Below, piece by piece: positions 1-11,100 of a DNA stretch of 64,000 bases. Below the pieces are notes generated by a model, which saw nothing but the letters and a program-made list of their open reading frames with translations, did not search any database and was not told the DNA's origin. This DNA comes from Pegea sp. RAD2-039 (taxonomy: Eukaryota > Chordata > Thaliacea > Salpida > Salpidae). The DNA is taken from positions 744,001 through 808,000 of the forward strand of contig JAQGEQ010000201.1 in the NCBI GenBank assembly GCA_034620365.1, read 5' to 3'. How positions within the stretch are numbered: position 1 is the stretch's first letter; the number at the start of each line of letters is the position of its first letter. Made by a program: the position numbers and the translations under genes.

Positions 1-2146
1 CCTAGACTACTTAAAAACTTAAGTAAAAGAATTGCTGATTACAAATTTACTGCGTTTTTTTAGCTAATGGCAATTTAAGTCAGTATAAAAAGTTGAAAAT
101 AGATTTAAAACTTGTAGGCAACAGATTTATTTATTATATTTATCTTTATAATTAATAAATTGAATTAAATAAACTTACTAACCACAAACCTGATTACGAA
201 AGTAATCTTACGTTTTTTTTTATTTTTTACGTATGCTTTTTTACATATATAGCAAATTGTTGAATGCCTTTATTAGATAAAGATTATGTTGTTTGTTTTT
301 TTTTTAATTTTAGTTATATACAATTGGTATCAATGTAAATATTAAGTGTAGCATAATAACAAACTAAAGTGCGGGTTACTAAACATTGTTTACTAAAACT
401 TTTATATAAAATAATTCAACAAAGCAAATAGATCAACCTCAATAAGAATTAGTTCAAATGTTAAGGAAGCATTCTGACTGAAAATATTGAAAGAAAATGA
501 CGCTAAAATGTTCTTTTATGAATATTAGTTTAAGCTTTGTTAAAAAAATTCATCTAAACTTGCCCATAAAAATTATTTGCAAAAAAATCATTCTATTAGA
601 AGTGAAATGCGTTGTCTAAATATTCAAAAATTTAAGAAAATCGAATAAAAAATCAACAGTAGTCTGAACAAGTAGAGAAAAGTTTGAATTTTTCTATCAA
701 ACGATTAATTATTTCACTGAACATCCAAAATACTGAAAAGTTTAGAATTATTCAGATTACTAAAAGGTTAATTGAATACAAATTAAATTGTTTACTTTTT
801 TTCACAGATGTCAGACAAATTAAATACTCTCAGGTGAAAACAAAAGCTAAAACGATTATTCAAATTCGATTAAGCTTATAAGTTCATGAAATTATGAAAA
901 ATAAAAACTAAGTATAATATGCAATTTCTTTTTGTCAATATTTGAATAAAATCTTTACAAAACGTTTTCTATAACTTCAAATACACTTTGTTGAAGTTAA
1001 ACAAGCTTCAAGCTTTTGTTTTCATTGTTAAACAATATAGCTTTTAGTTTGATATAAAATTTTGAATTATTTTTATAGACATTATTTTATTTACAAATAT
1101 ATCTAATTAAAAATTGTTTACAAGCTTGAAAATTTATGTCAAAATGAAATTGTTTTAAGGTTAAACGATTTCTTTAGTTTGAGAAACAAAAAAAAGTTGA
1201 CTCATTTCTAAATTGTAATTTTAAGATATTTTTACAATATTGTTTAAGTTAATATTTACATCGAATGTATAAACAATTATTATTTGAAAACAAGTACTCT
1301 AATTACATTTGTAGTCGTAAATCATAATTTATTATCATTGTGGTATCGATTTTTATTTTAAAACATAATAGTTAATTGTAAAAGTACAATAAAAGCTTTG
1401 ACCAAAAACATCAGTGAAAGAATTTGTGTAACCATGATATTCAACTTTCTACTTTAGCAGGTTTAATCCAGTTACTAACTTCATAAAACTTAGAAATTAA
1501 GTAGTGACAACAAAAATAAACCTTTATTATTCTTTAAAACATTTATCTAAGTAAGATAAGTGCTGTAACCACATAGATCATTTTTTTATTTTTGCTTTGA
1601 ATAAATTAAATTTATTTTATAAATCATAGTGATAGAAAGATTAATATTTTTAATGATTTCCAAAAGATGCTTGCATTTTATTATCTTAACTCTAAAAAAC
1701 AGAAATAAACATGATTAGAAAACTTCAAACAAAGCACCAGAAGATTTAGCTGATAAATAAAAAAGCTTTTGACGCAATAAGCCACTCTTAGCTCTAATCT
1801 TCTTCTACACAACTACAAAATTTGATTTTTTAGTAAAACTCACAGTGAAAAGCCCATCTACAAAAAGAAATAAACTTCACAACAAAAAGAAATATGCCTT
1901 ATTCTTAAAAGATTTACAAAAAAGCGCTGTAAAAATAACTATTTTATGAAACTTGTTTAAAGAAAACCCTGCGTTGCGATAGTTTAAGGACTAAAAGTTA
2001 AAGATATAAGTAGATGATACAGAGTTTAAATAAGCTCATTTATGATGCTGTTAATAATATTATCACAAAATACATGAAAAGTAGTAAATAGTTCTAGTAG
2101 AATAGGAATGGCTGTGAAAGTTTCCGTGATGATAACCTCTTGTTGA
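1..2146. other. AT-rich non-coding stretch downstream of KIF6-like gene
   Basis: Very AT-rich sequence with many homopolymer runs. Open frames are short and have no recognisable protein content. Missing 3' exons of the kinesin gene could lie here or beyond the window, but I could not identify any. Confidence 0.6.
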
Positions 2147-4691
2147 TCATTGAATCACACAAGAACGAGATTTCTCATTCTTCTTCTCAGTCGGAGCATT
2201 AATTATTTCTCTCATCTTTTGATAACAAAACTGTATTTTCCCCTGATCTACACCAACATCTAACACTTCTTTGTTATTATCTTTGATGTAAGCTCGCAGA
2301 AGTGAGATAAGATATTCTTCTTCATCAGGTTGCAAGTTTCCCATTGATCCGTAATTGTTCCTTAGAAATTGAAATTTTTTAAATAATTTTCATTATAGGA
2401 TAAAAAATGAAATTTTGATTAATGAAATTTTGATGGTTTAAAGAAAGAACTTTTATTATTTTAGCGTAATTTATTTAACCGTTTTATGAATGAAACAAAG
2501 AATAAGTTTTTGGTGTTTTCAGAAAACAGCTGTTGATGAAAAATTGATCTATTATTATTCAAAAGAATTAGTTTCATTGTAGAAACCAACATTTCAATCA
2601 TCTTATTATTTCGTGTTTGGAAAGTGATCAACTCTTGTTTGACTTGGAAGTATTTCTTACATTGCTTAAATGCTGTTATAAGGCCGCACAAATAAATACT
2701 TGACGTCAATAAGCCGCTCCTAATTTCACTTAACATTGCAGATGGTTGCGTAGTAGCAGTGAAAGGTTGCTAAGGCAACAATCTCGCGCTCATAAGGCTT
2801 AGAAGAATTGGTTTTAACCGTGTTTTACTACGATTACTTTGACAAAAGGGTAAGTTGTTCTTGATTTTCTCACTTCTTATGAGATAGTTTTGAAGCTTTT
2901 AAAAGTTTAAATAAATTGAAGTAGAAGCAAATAAACTTACTTGAGTTGGTCCAGTTCTTGACGCAATTGAGCAATCACAATTTCCGATTCTATTATTTCA
3001 TTCACTTTTGGTTTATTTCGGATTCTCGAAACTCTTTGTGCAAATCTACAAGTGGAGATTGACTCGTCAAGATGTTGTAACTCAGGACTAACTGTAGCCA
3101 CCATTGCGGTCAACGAATTACCACCTAGAGAATCACTGAGAACCATTGTTAACATCGAGTTACGATAAGGGACATGCCGTTTCCGCCCATTTGCATCATG
3201 CCTGTCACGAGCACTTAGAGACACTATTACTTGTTGCAAATGATGTAAAGATAAATTGATGTTTTTAGCTTCAGATAGTAATTGCCCACTTCTCATATGT
3301 GATTTACCCACCCTTTCTGATCCTGCTAGATCAACCAAATTGATCTTTGATCGAAGAGTCTTATGAAGATCTTGAACCTCAATAGTGAGGTAGATAGTAA
3401 AGACACAATGAGATCGAGATGAAGCTTTATTCAGGTGGGTTTCAGCAACTTTTCTATTAGCATTACCCAACATCAGAAGTTCCAAGGCTTCTTTCCGAGT
3501 ATCAACCTCAAATACCGACAGATTTCGTAGATACAAGTTTCCACGCGCTGTTGTAAGTGCTGTAACCCTTGGCAACTCCGAAAAGTGATGGATGCGTCTT
3601 CGGATACCTCGGATTCCCGCAAACAAATCATATCCGATCTCTTTGTAGATCTCCAGATAAGAAACTTCAATCCTCATATTTGTAGTCCCACTTGTGAAAA
3701 GATGGTTCAATGTCCTGGCCACCAAACCATCTACTGATGTGACGTCATCTTCGATTTGACTATCAACGCGGGCATTGAATTTACCAGGGTCACCGTACAT
3801 GGTCTCTTCTGGTCCAAATATGGTATAAGTCTTTCCCGTTGAAGTTTGTCCATATGCAAATATAGTCCCATTGTAACCAGTCAGAGCAGCGTCCACTATT
3901 GGTCGAGCTGCTACGTCATAAACATCCTTCTGTTGTGACCCTTGATCAAAGACTCCACCAAATGTGAATTGGTACTCAGATCGTGCTGAAATGTTTGTTG
4001 ATTTTTGAACTGGTCCATTAGGTGCATAGATGTAGATGGAATCGCGTTCGTTGTCGCCATATTCTACATCATACTCGATGTCGCCTTTATCGTAAATAGG
4101 TTGCCCTTCTGGCTGGTTGATAGACCGTTTAGGTTGTCCTGCCACTGGGTGGCGCTCTTCAAATCCGCTTAAGGGGACCCGAGGAGATGTCACGTTGTGT
4201 TGATATTTTTGTGCTTGTTGTAAGCGTTGTTGTTGTCGTTCATAAAGGTCTTGCTGTAGTTGTTGTTTTCGCGATAGATCTGTCGACTTCTGGAAGTCCT
4301 TTCGTCTTTCTAAATCACGTGGTGTAAGGTTCTTTTTGACATTCGCTTCTTCGACCTCTTTAACTTTTCTTTCAGTTGATTTCTTGACCTGTTTCAATGA
4401 TTTTTCTGCATCATTGTAATTGATTGTTGTTGTATCGTTCCAGGGAAGCCGCTCATCTTTATTATCTTTTCGAGGACTTGTTTTTACTCCTGTTGCTTTT
4501 GATGTATTATTACTTGTTGTTTTATCAGATATTTTTTTCTTTTCTTGTTGTTTTGTTTCAGTTTGTACATTTTGTTTCTGGTTGTCTCTTGCTCTTTTTT
4601 GATTTTGTTTTGTTTTTTGTTTGTGCTCTGCTTCATCTAAATGAGAGCTTGGCCTCACACGACAAAAAACTCGGACTGTATCTTCCGACAT
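2147..4691 (-). CDS. KIF6: Kinesin motor protein, KIF6-like, with a large insertion in the motor domain
   Basis: Plus-end-directed microtubule motor of the kinesin-9 group (KIF6/KIF9), a group tied to cilia. Exon 1 (4691-2941) holds the motor: VRVFCRVRP at residues 6-14, P-loop GQTSTGKT 281-288, switch I NKASSRSH 421-428, switch II DLAGSE 454-459, then SLGGNS and STCRFAQRV. The donor GTAAGT splits a Lys codon, and exon 2 (2360-2147) restores it in frame. Exon 2 encodes a stretch like the KIF6 region after the neck (EEEYLISLLRAYI, VGVDQGKIQFCY) and ends at a stop, giving about 654 residues against about 814 in human KIF6. Residues about 20-205 are a Lys/Gln/Glu-rich insertion absent from known KIF6. 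The C-terminal coiled coil is missing or lies in unfound exons. The start is the first ATG before the motor strand. Confidence 0.88.
2766..2779. promoter_or_regulatory. X-box-like RFX site in KIF6 intron
   Basis: GTTGCTAAGGCAAC is an imperfect inverted repeat that fits the RFX X-box (GTNRCC, 0-3 bases, RGYAAC) with one mismatch. RFX factors drive ciliary genes in animals. The site lies inside the single intron of the KIF6-like gene, so a role as an intronic enhancer or internal promoter is inference only. Confidence 0.35.
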
Positions 4692-7600
4692 TAATTAGAA
4701 TCTAGAGATTCTAATTCTATAAAAATAAAATAAACTTTTAACAAATTAATATTTACTTTTCAGTAAATATTCGCAATAAAGTAAAAAAGCGAAAATTTCA
4801 CAAACATTTTACAAGAAAAGAAAATGTTTAGGCTATCAAAAAATCAATTTAAAATAAATCAATAAACAAGTTTTCTTTACTAATAAATAAAAAAGCTAAA
4901 TATGTTTATAACTCTCTGTTAAAATTACCACAAAATGATAAAGCTTGCTACCATCTAGAACAAAAAAAAAATTAAACTTTCTTTTCTAAAAGTACTTGCA
5001 GAAATAAAAAGATTGAAAAATATGTAAGAGGCATTGAAGAGATGACTAACCCTATACTTTCTAAACTGCACTTTCTTCTATTATACCAACCTTTCTCTGT
5101 CATGGTATTTAGCTTTTATTATCAACAATGATATGACCAGCTAAGTTGAATTAGAACAATTACTTTTTCTTTTTTGTTGTTGTACCTGAAGCTTTTGAGT
5201 GAAGCCTGTGTTGAAGGATAAATATTTGTTCAATTTTGCTTTGCACTCATTTCTAGATTTCCTTCTTTAAATAAACTTTTTAAACATTTGTTTCAATTCT
5301 TCACTGAATAATATAATGAGTTTCTAAATTATGATAAAAATAAACAATTTAAGTTTTTAGAAATATTTCAAAATAAATATTACAGAAAACTGGCCATACC
5401 TTAAAAGATTATTAATCTGATAAACTAACACAGCAAAGCTTTTTTAATATTTAATTTGCGTCTTTTATTAACTATCTTATATTTCACAAACACAAGTTGC
5501 ATTATACACAGTCTCTTTGTTAATATGAATACTTAAATTTGATTACGAAGAGTGTTTAAAGTATAATAAACTTTTCCTTTTGTTTGTAACTATTAAAAAG
5601 CATGAACAAAAAAAATTCTTTTAATATTTTCAACTGTAGTCGTCGTACTTTTCTGAATATTATATGTAACATATCTTTAGAAAAATTCAATCTTTATCAT
5701 TAAAATGTTTACACATATCATGTAATAATTACGATGAAAATATTTTGTATTAAATTTATGAAACAATAATTTATGTTGCTAACTTTATGTAGTCATGCTA
5801 AAAGTATTTTCGTAATTTGAAAATACTTGTTTCAAAAAGTCTACTGATAAATGAAAAATGCTCGTCTTTATTAACCTTTAACATGTTTTGATCAAGTCAT
5901 GATTGTCGACAACTCTTCATGGTAACAACTGAAGAATTTATTTTGTGATTTAACTTTTTTATTTGGTCATTTTTGCAATTTTATCATAATAGTTATAATA
6001 ACTTTGGATCTTTTGAAAACACAATTTTGAAATTTGAATTTTTATCCATCCCTGTATTTTAGTTATAATTTTTTTTTGTATAAACTTACAACTTATTTTA
6101 GGATTAAGTTCAAAAGTAATCATATAAAAAATCTGGTTATTAGAAGTAACGTAATTACTCTACTGATAACTTTTGTATACTTTTTATAAATCTAGATTAT
6201 TTAAATTTATCGTTAAAACGATTAATAACAATGATATATACGCCTTTATACAGACACATACATGTCTTAATACATATGAAATTGTTTTGGAGTACCACGA
6301 AAGGAGCATAAAAGCATTTTCAGTAGTTTTTGTTTTACACCTAATGATTACATCAACACCCGCTTGAAAATTTTGATATAATCAAAATTTACAAATAAAA
6401 AGAGCTACCACTACAACCAAATTTCAGTCTTCAGCTATTTCATATCGAGTATAAATAACTTAATTAGTAATCTACTGATGAAGCTTATTTTATCAACAAA
6501 AATTATAAAGGCCATTCAAAAGTTCTGTTGAAATTAATTTTTTCAAACAATTTAGATCATTTTATGTTAGCTTGGTTGATAAAACAAGTCTTGAACAAAT
6601 TATTTGTAAGTTTATGAAAAGATTAGTGAAGTTAGAAACTCTTCAATCAATGTAGTTCAAGCTAAAATCTCTTTTAATTTGGGTTATAATGCAAACAAAT
6701 TACATATCTGACCTACTGCAGAAATTAGAAAAGAACTTTGATGACATTTAACAGAATCTTGATTAAGATTTAACTTTAAGATGAGATATTAATTAAAAGA
6801 TTTATCTTTTATTTAGAAAACTTTTATGAAGTTTCTCTTTAACTTTACTTGATTTTTTTGACAGTTTTTAATTGTCGTTACTCAATAAAATATTACTTTC
6901 AGTAAAAACCAAGTTACTAAAGAAACTAAATTAAACTAGAATATCTTCATCAAAATTGTATTGATATAAACACAAATAAGCATTTCATGTGTCAATGACA
7001 TTAAGTAGATATAAAATTCATCTCATATAATTGTGATTTGAAAAATATATCGCTAGCAAATCTATTTTTAAACAAAATATTTTGCAAAATTACTACTGAA
7101 TGTTAAATTTTTGAACATTTATTAGAAATTTTCTTTTCTGAAATTTGTATACTTGTTGATAAAACTTGAAGTTATTCATCATTTAACTGAATTTAATTCA
7201 TAATTTATATTTAGAAACTCTAAAACTTTCTTCAACTATTTGTTTAAAATTCTTATCTAACTGCTAATGAAGAAAATATTTCTCATGTAACATTCTATTG
7301 ATTTAAAAAAATACTTTTTAGTTGTGAAATAATAAAAGTATTCGTAGTAAAAATCTTAAAGCTAAAAAAGAAAACTTATCAGACTTCGCTGAAACTAGAA
7401 TAAGCAAACAATAAACTTGGTATGTGGGAAAAGTTGATGAATTTAAGATGGGAATAATTTGATAAGAATGGAATTATCTTATCAAGAATTGGTACCAACT
7501 ACAGTTATGAGAGGATACTTGATAAACAACGAGATATTTGTTCCCACAAACAAATGCAAGCTTCTTTTATAAACAGACAACATCTATCCCTCATTCTGAC

Positions 7601-8135
7601 AGCAGTGAAAGCGATGTGAAAACCGGGTAAATGTTGTTGGTTGATTCGATTAAGACTCATGAAATCTTCAAATACCTAAAATGAGCAATTATACATCCAC
7701 TAATCGACTTCTGTAGGAGAAACTAGCTAAATTGCTTTTTTAAACAAGATGTAAACTAATTTGAACTTTAAGATCTAAAACTATTTGTAAAAAGCATGAC
7801 GACGATACAATTTTTATACTTTTGGCGAAATCACAAGAGCTCTCGCATAAAATAATATTATGAGCTAATCTATCAATAAAGTCAGTGTAAGATCCAACCA
7901 AAAACACTTGTGGCATGTCAAGCAAGTTTCCAAGGCAACTACTGATGATGGGAGGACTTTCTACTGCGGGGAAGCACCTTCAAACTATCGATGACTTTCA
8001 AAAAATTCAAATTTTCAAATATATTTTTATTTACGGTGACGAGAAAATTTATACACAAACCTATACAAGGAAGTTGATGTAAACTCAACGAAACAACAAA
8101 GAAATCAACCAATCAACAACATCCACGAATTTTCT
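4692..8135. other. Intergenic region between KIF6-like and SAFB-like genes
   Basis: About 3.4 kb, mostly AT-rich with no clear gene. It includes the upstream side of the KIF6-like gene and the 3' flank of the SAFB-like gene. A higher-complexity part at about 7,500-7,970 has two minus-strand open stretches with splice-like edges, but they do not join in frame and match no family I recognise. An imperfect X-box (GTTTCCAAGGCAAC) lies near 7,926. Confidence 0.5.
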
Positions 8136-11100
8136 CTAATATCTGTGCATCGTTTTGTAACTATTGAAACGAGAATCTATCTCTGGTATATGACGTTGTA
8201 TTGGGGCGCGACCGCTGATACTTGCTGATGAGATGGGCATTTGTTGAGTCGATGATGTATATCCAGATGTGCTTACACTAGATAGAAAAAGGATTTGAAG
8301 AAATTGGGTTTGCAGAAGAAACAAACTTACGAAGTATGTGAACGAGAAGCATCTTGACTAGAACCTAGTGAATGATAAAATCAATCAATTTCGAGATTGT
8401 CGAATGAAGATGTTGACTCACTTAAATACCAATCATTATCGTTTCTAGTTGATTGATGATGTGAAGACCAGTTGTTCCATTCTGGATTGGATTCCATCGC
8501 GCTTTCACCACTTCGACTAGGTTGAGTTGGTATCGGCTTACCACTAGATGTCGCCACCAAGCTACTACGAAATTGTTATTGAAATGAATCAACTGAATCA
8601 AACTCTACTTACCGAGAATTTGTTCGAGTTGTAGCTGGATCCCTTCTTCGAATCAAATTATCACGTCTTGGAATATATTCGATGATATTCTACATGAAAA
8701 GTATTCAAATTTCATCTTCATCTACTCCACACTTACCTGTCGTCTAATGTCGTCACGTGACTCAGAAGGACGCGATCGCGTTTTATCTGTTGAATGCCAG
8801 TCTTCTGCGTCATCAACTCCACTTCTAGTGATTAAAGGTCCACCACTCCGTCGAAAAGAAGCAGCAGCAGTCACAGCAGATGAAGGACTACAAGTAGTAG
8901 TAGCAGTAGGTGAGGCAACCAACTCTACTCATCAGCAACATCCTTACCTGCTAGCATCTCTTCTACCACGATCACGTGATATCACTTTTCTTTCATCATG
9001 AGCATCAACAGCACTATAATGAATTTGTCAACAAATGAAGTTAGGAGGTCGGAGCAACTTACTTTCGATGTCGAACGCCGCGCTCATTCGCAAACCTTCG
9101 ATCTGCAAATAGACAATGAAATGAAGGGACAGCACCGACACAGGACCAAGTTGACAAACCTTCAGTGGTGGACGGGTACAACATTTTGGGTGTGGGACGC
9201 TGTTCATACCGACCAGTGGTTGCATACGAGCTGTTGTCGTGTCTGTTGCTACTATCAAATGATGATGATGTTGTTCTGTTAGAGGTAGAGTCGCGCGCGC
9301 GGAAATCTTTCACGATATCTCGATGTTGATCCTAACAATCAATTGAATCATCATCAACTTCAACAAGTCACGTGATCAACTCACAATCATGTTGGTTTTG
9401 TTGTACATCTCGTTCCGATTCACATTTTCATAATCATCGAAATTTCGTCGCTGAATCGATGGATATCTTCGCGATTCGCTTAGATCATCACCAAACGTCT
9501 GATGCTTGTTTCTCATCGAACTGATCTCATCAAGATCATAAGATCGCTTCAACGGACGACTCGATGATCCTTCGTATCTGAAATCGACTCGATGAGTCGC
9601 ACTACTGTGTATGACGTCATCAAACTCACTTTCGGTCAACTCGACTCAATCTTCGAACTTCGTCTTTTTCGCGTCGTAGCTTCGCGAGCAGCTGCTTCTT
9701 CTCATTTGCAACAGCCAATCGTTCTTGTTCCAACCTTCAACATCAAGTTACAAATGATAACTGGGGCACGAGAAACGAGTGTGGGGCGGAAACCTCTTTC
9801 GCGCTTGTCGCTCCTTCTCTAAATCTTTTCGCTCGCGTTCCACTTTCTCTCTTTCATCGCGAATCAAATCACGATTGACGTGTCGCATGTGGTACTCGTG
9901 ATGCTCTCTGACGTCATAACCATCGCGATGTGGAATCGGGCGATGTCCAGGTGGAAAGCTTCGACCTCCTCTCATCGAGAAGTGGCGAGGATGATCGTAG
10001 TTGGGGCGGTGAGCAGGACGATGAGGATGGAAATCGGCTCCTGATCGCGAGTGGAAGCGCGATACTGATGACGTGGAAAGTCCTGAGCGGTGATGTGACG
10101 TCATCGGTTTGTGACGTGGATGGTTGGGTGAGATAGCGCGCGACGAGACGCGATGAGAGCCACCTCCTTCCTCATGACGTGAACTGAGGTTGACGCGAAG
10201 GCTCACCTCACCACGATCGTCGTTGTCAATGACAACTTTGCGCGGAAGAGCTGAAGAAGCTTCGATTTAGCGATAGGAAGCGCGCGAAGATGCTTTTGTG
10301 ACTTACTGCAGCTCTCACCAGCGCTGTTTCGATGACGTTTGCGATCTTGGTCACTAGAGCGGTAACCATCGCGACTTCGAGCGCTATCTTCCTGTTTGTT
10401 TGAAGCTCGCGCACGATAACGGTTGCTATGACGATCTGAAGTGGAAATGAAAGATGAGATGCGAATGGAATTAGGTTGAAGGTAGCTACCGATTGAAGAG
10501 GGGCGTCGTTCGCTTCCATCATAAAGCTTCCTGCAAATCAAACATTTCATCAATTGTGACGTCATTTGCGCTCGATCTCACCTGCTACTGTCTCGATTGT
10601 AAGGATCAGCTACTTGGGATCGAAAGACTTTTTCGCTGCTGTTTGGATGCGAGCTTCGTTCGGAATAAGTTTTCTTTGACGATGGATCTTTCTTGGTCTG
10701 TAAGAGTTGACAGGTGAAGCAGGGGAGGGGGCGGGGAAGGAAGGGGTTGGTTACCTTTTCAACGGTGATTTCTGCTTCATTCAAAATACTTTTGTGTAAA
10801 TTCTTCACACACGCATCAGCTTGTTGAACTGTTTGCATGGCAACAAACCCGAAGCACTTCGACGTTGTTGATCTCGAATTTGTCACAATTTTCGCTCCAA
10901 CAACCTTTAAAAAATCGATTTGATTGATGTGGAATGACGTCATCGTCGCGATTTCAACAACAGCTCAAGCTTGCCAACAACAACTACTCTTCGAGCTAAA
11001 TCTTTCTTCAAATGAATCGAATTGACAACTAACTTTTCCAAACACGCTGAAAACAGCTTTCAGTTGACTAGCCCTGGTGTTAGCCGACAATCCAGTGACC

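Noticed and set aside
684..881. Short plus-strand protein near the left edge
   Set aside because: Composition is that of translated AT-rich DNA; no splice context and no domain.
2461..2736. Middle exon of the KIF6-like gene (91-codon minus frame)
   Set aside because: Direct splicing from the motor exon to 2,360 restores a Lys codon and matches KIF6, while the candidate acceptor at the start of this frame gives an early stop.
4420..4705. Plus-strand frames rich in Phe, Leu and Val, like a membrane protein
   Set aside because: They are the antisense of the Lys/Gln/Glu-rich kinesin insertion.
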